Shown here: positions 48,285 to 56,061 of the stretch, piece after piece | How the letters are laid out: every line of letters starts with the position of its first letter | Numbering within the stretch: the stretch's first letter is position 1 | Source of the DNA: Dehalococcoidia bacterium | Lineage (GTDB): Bacteria; Chloroflexota; Dehalococcoidia; E44-bin15 | Assembly (NCBI GenBank): GCA_041649635.1 | Contig: JBAZMV010000001.1 | Location: 716,244 to 780,243, forward strand | Length of the DNA stretch: 64,000 bases | Reading direction: 5' to 3' | Made by a program: the position numbers and the translations under genes | The notes under the pieces: model-generated | Told to the model about the DNA's origin: nothing | The model's database searches: none | Seen by the model: the letters and a program-made list of their open reading frames with translations, nothing else

Positions 48285-49598
48285 TTACACCGGGCCCGCG
48301 TACGAGCTATCAGCTTCGTTGCCGTTCTTCCTGCCAGCCTTCTTAACCGCAGACTTCTTGCCGGTTGCCTTGCCCGACTGCTTCTCTACCATGGCCTCCA
48401 CGCGCAGGCGCAGGGCGTTTATCTTGATGAAGCCGGTGGCATCGCTCTGGTCGTAGATGCTCTCGCCGCTCTCCATCGTCGCTATGTCGGGACGGTAGAG
48501 CGAGAGCGGGCTCTTGCGCCCGACGGTTATGATATTACCCTTGTACAGCTTCAGCCGCACCGTGCCCGTGACGTTTTTCTGGCTTTCATCGACCAGCGCC
48601 TGCAACGCCAGACGCTCCGGCGAGAACCAGAATCCGTAGTAGACCAGCTCGCTGTAGCGCGGGATGAGCGAGTCGCGCAGGTGCATGACCTCGCGATCCA
48701 TGGTCAGCGTCTCCATCTGGCGATGCGCCCAGTGCAGGATGGTGCCGCCGGGCGTCTCGTAGACGCCGCGCGATTTCATGCCGACGACGCGGTTCTCGAC
48801 GAGGTCCACGCGGCCCACGCCGTGCTTGCCGCCGAGCTTGTTCAGTATACGCAGTACGTTGGCCGGCGATAATTTCTTGCCGTTGACGGCGACACAGATG
48901 CCGCCCTCGAAATCGAGTGTGACATACTCCGCCTCGTCCGGCGCGTTTTCCGGCGCCACGCTCAGCTTGAACATATCCTGCGGCGGCTCCAGCCACGGAT
49001 CCTCCAGTATGCCGCTCTCGAAGCTGATGTGCAGCAGGTTGCGGTCCGAAGAGTAGGGCTTCTTAGCCGTCGCCTGGACGGGAATGCCCTTCGCCTTGCA
49101 ATAAGCAATCATCTCGGCCCGGCCGGGGAATTTTTTGCGGAACTTCTCCTCGCGCCACGGGACGACGATCTTGATATTCGGGTCTATGGAGTAGGCGGTC
49201 AGCTCGAAACGCACCTGGTCGTTGCCCTTGCCGGTGGCCCCGTGGCAGATAGCGTCGGCCTTCTCCTTGCGCACAACCTCCATCATGCCCTTGGCGATGA
49301 GCGGGCGCGCGATGCTTGTGCCCAGGAAATACTGGTTCTCGTATATCGCGCCGGCCTGTATCATGGGGAAGATGAAATCGCGCGCGAACTCCTCGGTGAG
49401 GTCTTCGATGTAACACTTCGACGCGCCCGTTTTTTTCGCTTTTTTATCGAGCCCCGACAACTCCTCGCCCTGCCCGATATCGGCGCAGAAGGCGATGATC
49501 TCGGCATCGTAGGTCTCCTTGAGCCACGCCAGTATGACCGAGGTATCGAGCCCGCCGCTGTATGCCAGCACTATCTTCTTATATTGTTTACCCGCCAT
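48285..49598 (-). CDS. argG: argininosuccinate synthase
   Basis: The 437-residue PP-loop enzyme has LAYSGGLDTSVILAW (ATP pyrophosphatase loop), GATGKGNDQVRFE and YETPGGTILHWAHR. It joins citrulline and aspartate. A C-terminal extension of about 30 residues rich in Lys and Ala (KQSGKATGKKSAVKKAGRK) exceeds the usual 400-residue length and is basic and probably disordered. The start overlaps the upstream zinc-ribbon gene by 11 nt; AAAGG lies before the ATG. Confidence 0.96.
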   Translation of the reverse strand: MAGKQYKKIVLAYSGGLDTSVILAWLKETYDAEIIAFCADIGQGEELSGLDKKAKKTGASKCYIEDLTEEFARDFIFPMIQAGAIYENQYFLGTSIARPLIAKGMMEVVRKEKADAICHGATGKGNDQVRFELTAYSIDPNIKIVVPWREEKFRKKFPGRAEMIAYCKAKGIPVQATAKKPYSSDRNLLHISFESGILEDPWLEPPQDMFKLSVAPENAPDEAEYVTLDFEGGICVAVNGKKLSPANVLRILNKLGGKHGVGRVDLVENRVVGMKSRGVYETPGGTILHWAHRQMETLTMDREVMHLRDSLIPRYSELVYYGFWFSPERLALQALVDESQKNVTGTVRLKLYKGNIITVGRKSPLSLYRPDIATMESGESIYDQSDATGFIKINALRLRVEAMVEKQSGKATGKKSAVKKAGRKNGNEADSSYAGPV

Positions 49599-49989
49599 TA
49601 GAATCTGCCTTTCTTACCTGTACTCTCCCTTTGCATTTTGGATATTTTTTACACACATGAAACTCTTTCCCAGAATCAGGGCCTTTTTTAACCACGCGAA
49701 TTTCAGTTTGAGATCCACATTTAGGACACTGGATACTTCCTGGAGTTAGCGCATCTCTATTAAAAACTCCTCTTTCCAATTGTTTAGCAAACTCTTTTTT
49801 TACCTTGAATGTTTTCCAGCAATTTCCACAAGTAAAGAAATAATCACTGCCCCAGTGTGGAATAATCAAGAGCCACTCTTCCCTTGTCTGCTTAATAAGT
49901 CGAAGGTTTGCTTCTTGGTTGCAGATTGGGCAAGTGAATCTATATACTGCCAACTCTTTGTTCTTTACATCTCTGCTATAGTAAACCAT
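49588..49989 (-). CDS. zinc-ribbon protein with topoisomerase-type C4 zinc finger
   Basis: The 133-residue protein has two zinc-binding units: CPIC ... CGNC (about 20-57) and a topoisomerase-like finger CPKC ... CKKYPKC (about 87-120). It is AT-rich compared with its arg neighbours, suggesting insertion into the cluster. It sits between argD and argG and overlaps argG by 11 nt, so it is likely co-translated. The role is unknown; nucleic-acid binding is plausible. Confidence 0.7.
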   Translation of the reverse strand: MVYYSRDVKNKELAVYRFTCPICNQEANLRLIKQTREEWLLIIPHWGSDYFFTCGNCWKTFKVKKEFAKQLERGVFNRDALTPGSIQCPKCGSQTEIRVVKKGPDSGKEFHVCKKYPKCKGRVQVRKADSNGG

Positions 49990-50031
49990 ACCAATAACTC
50001 ATCATCTCAATTAGATTAGGATTAGGGTGAA

Positions 50032-51222
50032 TTATTTCTTTCCCATCCGAGCCAACACCTTCTTCACGATCTCCATAGCCTCGTCCACGTCATCCTTCGT
50101 AATGATAAGAGGAGGGACGAAGCGCACCGCATTGGGCAGCACCGGGTTCAGTATCAACCCTTCCTTCAAACACTCCATCACAAGGTCCGACGAGACATCG
50201 CGCGAAAGCTCCATGGCCAGCAGGAGGCCGCGCCCTCTCACTCCGACGACGAGAGGCGACTTCTTCTTCAGGCCGCTTATCGACTTGGCCAAGTAGTCTC
50301 CGACAGTGTGGCAGTTATCTATAACCCCGTTCTTTAACATGTAGCTGATCGTGGCATATCCCGCGGCGCAGGCCAGCGGGTTGCCACCGAACGTCGAGCC
50401 GTGCTCTCCCGGCTCGAATACGGAGACCTCGTCCTTAGCCATGAAAGCGCCTATGGCCACCCCGCCGCCGAGACCCTTGGCCAGCGTTATGATATCCGGC
50501 TCCACCCCGTACTGCTCATAGGCGAACAGCGAGCCCGCGCGCCCGATGCCGGTCTGAATCTCATCGAGGATCAGCAGTATCCCCTTCTTATCGCACCAAG
50601 AGCGCACCTTCTTCAGGTAGTCGTCGGCAGGAACGTTGACGCCGCCCTCGCCCTGTATCGGCTCCATCATGATCGCGCACGTCTTGTCAGTCGTCGCCTT
50701 TTTAATGGCGTCGATGCTATCATAAAGGACGTTCACAAAACCGTCGGGCAGCGGCACATAAGGCTCCTGGAATTTGTGCTGCCCCGTAGCCGCGGTCATG
50801 GCCAGCGTGCGGCCGTGGAACGATTTTGTCGCCGTGATGACCTCCCAGGCCCCTTTGCGATGCAGCTTGCCGTAACGGCGCGCCAGCTTCACCGCGCCCT
50901 CGCATGCCTCGGAACCGCTGTTGCAGAAGAACACTTTATCCAGACAGCTGTTCTCGACCATAAGTTTGGCCAGCTTGACCTGCGGCACGGTATAGACCAG
51001 GTTAGAGGTCTGTATCAGCTCCCGCGCCTGCTTCGCCACGGCGTTGACGACCACGGGATGCGAGTGGCCCAGTACGTCAACCGCCAGCCCCCCGAGGAAG
51101 TCCAGGTACTCGTTGCCGTCCTCGTCCCAGACACGCGCCCCCTTACCCTTGACGATAGTCACGGGCAGGCGTTTGAAAGTGCCCATCAGGTATTTCTTTT
51201 CCAATTTTTGCCAGTCAGCCAT
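50032..51222 (-). CDS. argD: acetylornithine aminotransferase
   Basis: The 396-residue class III aminotransferase has the NSGSEACEGAVKLAR segment, LDEIQTGIGRAG and PLP Lys249 (ITLAKGLGGG). It converts N-acetylglutamate semialdehyde to acetylornithine and in many bacteria also serves lysine synthesis. It starts 9 nt after the argB stop. Other class III enzymes (succinyl-DAP, GABA) are less likely given the arg context. Confidence 0.93.
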   Translation of the reverse strand: MADWQKLEKKYLMGTFKRLPVTIVKGKGARVWDEDGNEYLDFLGGLAVDVLGHSHPVVVNAVAKQARELIQTSNLVYTVPQVKLAKLMVENSCLDKVFFCNSGSEACEGAVKLARRYGKLHRKGAWEVITATKSFHGRTLAMTAATGQHKFQEPYVPLPDGFVNVLYDSIDAIKKATTDKTCAIMMEPIQGEGGVNVPADDYLKKVRSWCDKKGILLILDEIQTGIGRAGSLFAYEQYGVEPDIITLAKGLGGGVAIGAFMAKDEVSVFEPGEHGSTFGGNPLACAAGYATISYMLKNGVIDNCHTVGDYLAKSISGLKKKSPLVVGVRGRGLLLAMELSRDVSSDLVMECLKEGLILNPVLPNAVRFVPPLIITKDDVDEAMEIVKKVLARMGKK

Positions 51223-51231
51223 TTTATATTC

Positions 51232-51999
51232 CTAAACGATTATCGTTCCTGTCTTCTTTCCCTTCACCGCATCGATGACGGAGTGCGGAGCGCGCCCGTC
51301 GATTATCTGCGCCGCCGATGCTCCATCCAATGCGCGCAGACACGCCTTTACCTTGGGGATCATGCCGCCCGCGATCACGCCCGATGCGATAAGAGCCTGT
51401 ATTTTATCACGGTCGAGCCTATCTAGCAACTGCCCCTTTTTATCGAGAACTCCGGCCACGTCGGTGAGCATGATGAGCTTCTTCGCGCCGAGCGCGGCCG
51501 CCAGCGCCCCGGCGGCCGGATCGCCGTTCACGTTCAATATTTTTACAGAGCCGATGCCGTAAGACGGAGGCGCGATGACGGGAATGTAGCCTTTATCGAT
51601 GACCGCCTGCAGCGGCTCGATATTGACCTTGACCACCTCGCCTACGAGGCCGTGCGTCTTTGTCTGCACCTCGGCTTCCAGCATGCACCCGTCCACGCCG
51701 CACAGACCTACGGCGCGCCCGCCCCTGGCCTGTATCTGCGCTACGATTTCTTTATTTACCAGGCCCGCCAGCACGGCGACCACCACGCGCAGACTCTCTT
51801 TGCTGGTCACCCTCTGGCCGTCGACCATCTTGGTCTCTATGCCCATTAGCTTGAGCCAGGAGGTGACCTCGTTGCCGCCGCCGTGGAACACGACCGGGTT
51901 GAAGCCTTCCTTCTGCAACGCGACGATGTCTTCTATGACCGTCTCGCCCTTGCCAAAGGTGCTGCCCCCGATTTTGATTACGATTGGTTTATTCATCAT
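51232..51999 (-). CDS. argB: acetylglutamate kinase
   Basis: The 255-residue amino-acid kinase has VIKIGGSTFGKGE (ATP site), VVFHGGGNEVTSWLKLMGIETKMVDGQRVT (acetylglutamate site) and LTDVAGVLDKKGQL. The absence of the N-terminal kinked helix found in arginine-inhibited hexameric enzymes suggests it is the arginine-insensitive form. Two adjacent ATGs (51999, 51996) can serve as start. argD follows; upstream on the same strand lies an AT-rich membrane protein gene. Confidence 0.95.
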   Translation of the reverse strand: MMNKPIVIKIGGSTFGKGETVIEDIVALQKEGFNPVVFHGGGNEVTSWLKLMGIETKMVDGQRVTSKESLRVVVAVLAGLVNKEIVAQIQARGGRAVGLCGVDGCMLEAEVQTKTHGLVGEVVKVNIEPLQAVIDKGYIPVIAPPSYGIGSVKILNVNGDPAAGALAAALGAKKLIMLTDVAGVLDKKGQLLDRLDRDKIQALIASGVIAGGMIPKVKACLRALDGASAAQIIDGRAPHSVIDAVKGKKTGTIIV

Positions 52000-52017
52000 T
52001 CCATCACAACTATGTAA

Positions 52018-52674
52018 TTAGCCTTTCCCAAATCTAGGTGCAAACATACAAACTATAAATCCACAAAAAAATAGCCCTAAACCATATCCTGCATATTCCA
52101 CTTTAGCAACCGCCAACCCCATTCCGGCGGCCATACTAGTGAAGCCCAGCGTATAGTAAAAATAGTATTTACCGCTTTTCTTATTATCAGTTTGTTGCTT
52201 ATCTATCCTGTCAAGCGATTCTTTGATCCCTATCAAGTATTTCTTTATCACATCAATATCAGAGCCAGAGTCGCTTTTCTCAAGAGCATCCCCTTTTAAA
52301 CTTTCAACACCAGTCTCAAGTTTGCATTCCTCTTTCATTTTTGCATCCGAATCACCCATTGCCTTCACCGCTGTACTAGACTTATAGGCCGCCCCGAGAG
52401 AAATCAAACCTACACCCAAAGACATCACTGCCAAACCTCCACCTAGAATGCGCCACACTACATCAAGGGATACTATATTCACCAACAATGCACATATTCC
52501 TGAGATTATAATCAGACTAAAGCCAAGCAGATAAAAACTGGCCCCTGTCTTACCAAGGTTAGCTGGCAAGCTCCTCAACCACTCCCAGAACTCACGCGGG
52601 CTCGGCCCATTATTCAAAACCCTACTCCCAAACACCAAACGTAATCTATCAAATATAAGCCATTTTAGCACCAC
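52018..52674 (-). CDS. AT-rich multi-pass membrane protein of unknown function
   Basis: The 218-residue protein has two hydrophobic segments near 45-70 and 73-97, a long hydrophilic charged central part (about 100-168, likely coiled coil: SDIDVIKKYLIGIKESLDRIDKQQTDNKK) and two more near 170-190 and 193-212. No family recognised. It is AT-rich, ends 19 bp before argB and lies where argJ would be expected in a tidy arginine operon, so it may be an insertion. Confidence 0.55.
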   Translation of the reverse strand: MVLKWLIFDRLRLVFGSRVLNNGPSPREFWEWLRSLPANLGKTGASFYLLGFSLIIISGICALLVNIVSLDVVWRILGGGLAVMSLGVGLISLGAAYKSSTAVKAMGDSDAKMKEECKLETGVESLKGDALEKSDSGSDIDVIKKYLIGIKESLDRIDKQQTDNKKSGKYYFYYTLGFTSMAAGMGLAVAKVEYAGYGLGLFFCGFIVCMFAPRFGKG

Positions 52675-52708
52675 GATAGCTACAAGGCAAACGAACTCCC
52701 CCTGTCAT

Positions 52709-52758
52709 CCCCCTCTTTGATTAAAGAGGGGGAAGCTGCAAAACCGAAGGGGCGTTCG
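52709..52758. repeat. DR5 hairpin (CCCCCTCTTT / AAAGAGGGGG type)
   Basis: CCCCCTCTTTGATTAAAGAG continuing GGGG and then GAAGCTGC and GGGGCGTTCG, in the gap between the membrane protein and the transporter. Same ending as 48244-48280. Confidence 0.6.
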
Positions 52759-52761
52759 ATG

Positions 52762-52853
52762 CAGAGGTGCAGGAGAGAAGGGCTCCTGACGGGGTTTTAG
52801 GGGTGTCCCCTAATTTATTTATGTCCCCCAACGTATGGGGGATTTAGGGGGTT
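52762..52853 (+). repeat. DR1 composite hairpin repeat, copy 8
   Basis: GTGCAGGAG ... CTCCTGAC, AGGGGTGTCCCCT followed by AATTTATTTA, CCCCCAACGTATGGGGG, then TTTAGGGGGTTCGG. This copy belongs to a subtype (with 62404-62500) that has GTATG in the third loop and GGTTCGG at the end. Confidence 0.85.
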
Positions 52854-52888
52854 CGGAAAATATCTCCGAACCGTGTCGACCGCCAACA

Positions 52889-52912
52889 GGGCGAATGATT
52901 ATTCGCCCCTAC
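52889..52912. repeat. DR2 element (GGGCGAATGATT type)
   Basis: GGGCGAATGATTATTCGCCC followed by CTAC, identical to 60654-60677. It lies just before the transporter promoter. Confidence 0.75.
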
Positions 52913-52933
52913 ATTCGAACGACGTTGATGCGC

Positions 52934-52939
52934 TATAAT
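52934..52939 (+). promoter_or_regulatory. -10 box next to the transporter start
   Basis: TATAAT ends 9 nt before ATG 52949, predicting a leader of only about 3 nt; no ribosome binding site exists before the ATG. The -35 is unclear. Confidence 0.35.
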
Positions 52940-52948
52940 ATCCCCATC

Positions 52949-54319
52949 ATGCAATCCAGCAAGACATCCGTCTTGATAGCCACCACCCTCGGCGCGTTCC
53001 TGACCCCCTTCATGGGCTCGGCGATGAACGTAGCGGTCCCCTTCATCGGTCAGGATTTCGGCATGAACGCCACCACCCTGCCCTGGATAAACAACTCCTT
53101 CCTCATCGCGTCCCTGACGTTCCTGCTGCCATTCGGCCGTCTGGCCGACATCTACGGCAGGAAGAAGATTTTCACCTGGGGTATCGTGGCCTTCACCGTC
53201 TTCACTTTCCTCTGCGCGCTGGCCAACTCGGCGGAGATGTTCTTTGCCTTCCGCGCGCTGCAGGGGATAAGCGGCGCCATGATCTTCGGCACAAGCGTGG
53301 CGCTGGTCACCTCGGCCTATCCGCCGCAGGAGCGGGGGCGCGTGCTGGGCATCAACGTGGCGTCGATCTATACCGGGCTCTCGGTCGGGCCGGTGATAGG
53401 CGGGGTGCTGGTGAACCACTTCGGGTGGGAGAGCGTTTTCATAGCAACGCTGCCGCTGTGCCTCTTCGTCCTCGCCCTGATAATCTGGAAGCTCAGAGGC
53501 GAGTGGGCCCCGGCCCGGGGCGAGGGGTTCGACAGGGGCGGGGCGGTTATCTACGGCATCACCATAATAGCTATAATGTGCGGCCTCTCCCTGCTGCCGC
53601 AGTGGTGGGGGTTCGTTCTCATAGTAGCAGGGGCGCTGGCTCTGGCTGTATTCATCTGGTATGAGATCAGGGCGCGCAGTCCGCTTCTGGAGATCAACCT
53701 GTTTCGACGTAATATCCCCTTCGCTTTCTCCAGCCTGGCCGCGCTGATAAACTACGCCGCCACTTTCGCGATAGCGTTCCTCCTCAGCCTCTACCTGATC
53801 AACATCAAAGGCTACGCCGCCGACTACGCCGGCTACATACTTGTGACACAGCCGGTATTCCAAGCCATCTTCGCACCGATCGCGGGCCGCCTCTCGGACA
53901 GGATAGAGCCGAGATTGCTCGCTTCGGCAGGGATGGCCATCACAGTCGTCGGATTGACGCTTTTCGTGTTCATCACAAAGACGACTTCGCTGTGGATGAT
54001 AATCGGCGGGCAGGCGCTGCTCGGCTTCGGCTTCGGGCTGTTCTCGTCGCCCAACACCAACGCGATCATGAGCGCGGTGGAGAACAAGCTGTACGGAGTG
54101 GCCGCGTCCACGGTGGCCACAATGCGCCAGACCGGCATGACGCTGAGCATGAGCATCGTCAACGTGCTTTTCGCCGTCTACATAGGCAGCGAGCAGATAA
54201 CGCTGGAGAACCACGACGCCTTCATGCAGAGCTTCAAGGTGGCCTTCATCATCTTCGCCGCCCTGTGCTTTGCCGGCGTCTTCGCCTCGATGGCCCGCGG
54301 CAATACGCGCCGGGGGTAA
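52949..54319 (+). CDS. MFS transporter (DHA2-type drug/proton antiporter)
   Basis: The frame is open from 52835 through repeats; the family start is MQSSKTSVLIATTLGAFLTPFMGS at 52949 (ATG 52928 is the alternative). The 456 residues form about 14 hydrophobic segments, with the antiporter motif GRLADIYGRKKIF between segments 2 and 3 and GxxxGPxxGG in SVGPVIGGVL. This fits the 14-helix DHA2 family of multidrug exporters. TATAAT at 52934-52939 is so close that the message may be leaderless. It lies on the opposite strand from the arg genes it separates. Confidence 0.88.
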   Translation: MQSSKTSVLIATTLGAFLTPFMGSAMNVAVPFIGQDFGMNATTLPWINNSFLIASLTFLLPFGRLADIYGRKKIFTWGIVAFTVFTFLCALANSAEMFFAFRALQGISGAMIFGTSVALVTSAYPPQERGRVLGINVASIYTGLSVGPVIGGVLVNHFGWESVFIATLPLCLFVLALIIWKLRGEWAPARGEGFDRGGAVIYGITIIAIMCGLSLLPQWWGFVLIVAGALALAVFIWYEIRARSPLLEINLFRRNIPFAFSSLAALINYAATFAIAFLLSLYLINIKGYAADYAGYILVTQPVFQAIFAPIAGRLSDRIEPRLLASAGMAITVVGLTLFVFITKTTSLWMIIGGQALLGFGFGLFSSPNTNAIMSAVENKLYGVAASTVATMRQTGMTLSMSIVNVLFAVYIGSEQITLENHDAFMQSFKVAFIIFAALCFAGVFASMARGNTRRG

Positions 54320-54361
54320 ATCTACACCCCCGTCATTACATATCATTACCTGTCGATTCCC

Positions 54362-54389
54362 GTAGGGGCGGTTCGCGAACCGCCCCTAC
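54362..54389. repeat. DR2 perfect palindrome (GTAGGGGCGGTTC type)
   Basis: A 28-bp perfect palindrome with arms GTAGGGGCGGTTCG. It shares its inner word with 7480-7507, while the outer GGGG/CCCC replaces TTGC/GCAA: paired changes that keep the stem. It lies in the 217-bp gap after the transporter gene, where no gene is seen. Confidence 0.8.
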
Positions 54390-54474
54390 ACCTCGCAACA
54401 CACAAACGACGAGATCGCCACATAATCCTCACAGAAATCTCTCCCCCATAGTCTGTCCCAGCACGGCGACAAAA

Positions 54475-54483
54475 TGTTATAAT
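54475..54483 (+). promoter_or_regulatory. extended -10 promoter of the CBS-domain gene
   Basis: TGTTATAAT at 54475-54483, giving a leader of about 47 nt. No convincing -35. Confidence 0.45.
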
Positions 54484-54536
54484 AAGCCGTCAGAGCGTTC
54501 CACGCCAGAACATCTACAAGAGAGGTACAGCCGGAA

Positions 54537-55010
54537 ATGAAGACGATCACTGTTAAGGAAATCTATAGCCCCACCGACTCGTGCTATTTATGCTTTCAGG
54601 AAAACGCCCCGATCACCGGAATAGCGGAGAAGTTCGCGCATGATCCGAGCCTTCGCGCCGTGTTCCTTACGGATTCAAAAGGTAAATTCACCGGAATGGT
54701 CCGGCGCAGCGACATGATGAAATGGCTGTATCTCCAAATATACGGTAAGGTAGGCGGAGGCGACGTCTCAACCGGAGACGCCATACAGTTCACCCTTGCC
54801 AAGGAAGCCATCGATATCGCGCGCGGCAATGCTGATTCCATCGGAGTGAAGCCGGAGGATACGCTGCAAAAAGCCCTCGATAAGATGATTGCACACAAGG
54901 AATCCATCGTCCCCGTGCTGGACAACGAGGACAAGATACTGGGAGACCTGAGGGCCAGCACCGTGCTCAAGAAAGCGCTTGAGATGTGGGAGAAGGAAAA
55001 GAAAGACTAA
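54537..55010 (+). CDS. CBS-domain pair protein
   Basis: The 157-residue protein consists of two CBS motifs (about 8-60 and 95-150). Recognisable are the AVFLTDSKGKFTGMVRRSDMMKWL and SIVPVLDNEDKILGDLRASTVLKKAL strands and helices, with a linker between. Stand-alone CBS pairs bind adenine nucleotides and act as energy sensors or regulators of a partner. No partner can be assigned. Its 3' end abuts the truncated copy of the argJ 3' end, on the opposite strand. Confidence 0.8.
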   Translation: MKTITVKEIYSPTDSCYLCFQENAPITGIAEKFAHDPSLRAVFLTDSKGKFTGMVRRSDMMKWLYLQIYGKVGGGDVSTGDAIQFTLAKEAIDIARGNADSIGVKPEDTLQKALDKMIAHKESIVPVLDNEDKILGDLRASTVLKKALEMWEKEKKD

Positions 55011-55021
55011 TCACTGGCTAC

Positions 55022-55100
55022 GTCGTATACTCGCTGTTTATCACCACGTATTCCGCCGTAAGGTCGCACCCCCACGCCGTAGCCGAGTGCTTCCCCCCGT
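55022..55100 (-). pseudogene. duplicated fragment of the argJ 3' end (left copy)
   Basis: These 79 bp match the last codons of argJ at 56066-56144 at 74 of 79 positions by eye. Read on the minus strand they encode GGKHSATAWGCDLTAEYVVINSEYTT (written here as two parts: GGKHSATAWGCDLT and AEYVVINSEYTT) and end in their own TAG just outside. Most differences are silent, so both copies evolved as coding sequence. It is the left direct repeat of a 965-bp insert. Confidence 0.85.
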
Positions 55101-55109
55101 CACCCATTA

Positions 55110-55138
55110 TTGACATGCGACTGACTCTCGTTTACGAT
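55110..55138 (+). promoter_or_regulatory. strong promoter inside the argJ-flanked insert
   Basis: Consensus TTGACA (55110-55115), exactly 17 nt, then TACGAT (55133-55138). The predicted start is about 3 nt before ATG 55148, so the transcript would be leaderless. The -35 box begins only 10 bp inside the left boundary. Confidence 0.65.
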
Positions 55139-55147
55139 TCTAGCACT

Positions 55148-56059
55148 ATGCGGATAAAGTTGGTGTTGGCTTTATTTTTAGTCTTGCCTGTTATTTTCTC
55201 AGGTTGCGGCAGCAGTCCTAAATCCACTTCAAATCTCACTGCTCAGGAGCTATTATCCAACTCTTTGTCTGCTATGGCTGATACAATTTCGTGCTTTCTT
55301 CATATAGAAGCACAAGATCAAGAAACTTGGTTTCCATCAGTTGGCGATAAGACTCCAGTTACAAACACGCTACTATGGAATGGCACTTCAATCACCGGTA
55401 ACAATGGTACAAAAGAAATCACAATGAACCAGAGTTACCAGGACGGATTTGTTGTTACAGTATTTAATCTATCTGTTGCTGACGGCGAGTGGTCTGCAAC
55501 TCAGAGTGAAGGTGCCCAAGAAATAGATTGGAGCCCAGTCTTTACCCGGAATGGTTCGTGCGATAAATGGGTATCAAGCGACCAGTATCCCCAGCAAATA
55601 GCCTTGATGGAGACAGCGACAGAAGTAATTATGTTATCGGATGAAACTGTAAACGGCGTAGAATGCTATACCCTGAAGCTGGTGCCTTCCAGGGATGCCA
55701 TGATCAACTGGGTCTATTCACTGGAGCAGCCGATGGGTGACTTAAATATGGGGTGGTTTGGCCGTATGTCGATTGACAGGACGAGGGAAGTTTACGATGT
55801 CGCATATAAAAATAGTAGCTCGGTCACTGTATGGGTAGACAAGAGAAATTATCAAGTGATTAGGACTAATATCAGCGCGTTCTTTGAGGCCCTGCCGCAA
55901 TATCTGACACAGGGTGACTTCAGCGGAGGACCGATTTCAAGTGATGAATCTCCGGATACGGTTTGTACCACAATGTCCTGCGCATTTTTTTACAAAGTTG
56001 ACCGGGCTTTCTATAGTCAGATAGAATTTTCCGACTTCAGCACGGTGATTTCAGATTAA
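55148..56059 (+). CDS. lipoprotein carried on the argJ-flanked insert
   Basis: The open frame extends back to 54986, through the argJ fragment, but the signal peptide MRIKLVLALFLVLPVIFSGC starts at 55148 with lipobox FSGC (Cys20). The 303-residue protein has a Ser/Asn-rich N-terminus after the Cys, then a mixed beta-sheet pattern (VFNLSVADGEWSAT, GVECYTLKLVPS, VTVWVDKRNYQVIRTNIS) resembling LppX/LolA-like lipoprotein folds. No ribosome binding site precedes the ATG, in line with a leaderless message. It is AT-rich compared with its flanks. Function unknown. Confidence 0.65.
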   Translation: MRIKLVLALFLVLPVIFSGCGSSPKSTSNLTAQELLSNSLSAMADTISCFLHIEAQDQETWFPSVGDKTPVTNTLLWNGTSITGNNGTKEITMNQSYQDGFVVTVFNLSVADGEWSATQSEGAQEIDWSPVFTRNGSCDKWVSSDQYPQQIALMETATEVIMLSDETVNGVECYTLKLVPSRDAMINWVYSLEQPMGDLNMGWFGRMSIDRTREVYDVAYKNSSSVTVWVDKRNYQVIRTNISAFFEALPQYLTQGDFSGGPISSDESPDTVCTTMSCAFFYKVDRAFYSQIEFSDFSTVISD

Positions 56060-56061
56060 CA

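Noticed and set aside
48285..48380. Frameshift at the argG C-terminus
   Set aside because: The basic Lys/Ala tail is unusual but in frame with the conserved enzyme and ends at a normal stop before a repeat; an added tail is sufficient explanation.
52844..54346. Minus-strand open frame of 500 codons
   Set aside because: Antisense to the MFS transporter; the translation has no membrane segments or motifs and is rich in Gln, Glu and His.
54986..55147. Long N-terminal extension of the insert lipoprotein
   Set aside because: This stretch is the 3' end of the CBS gene and the argJ fragment read in another frame; the signal peptide begins at 55148.
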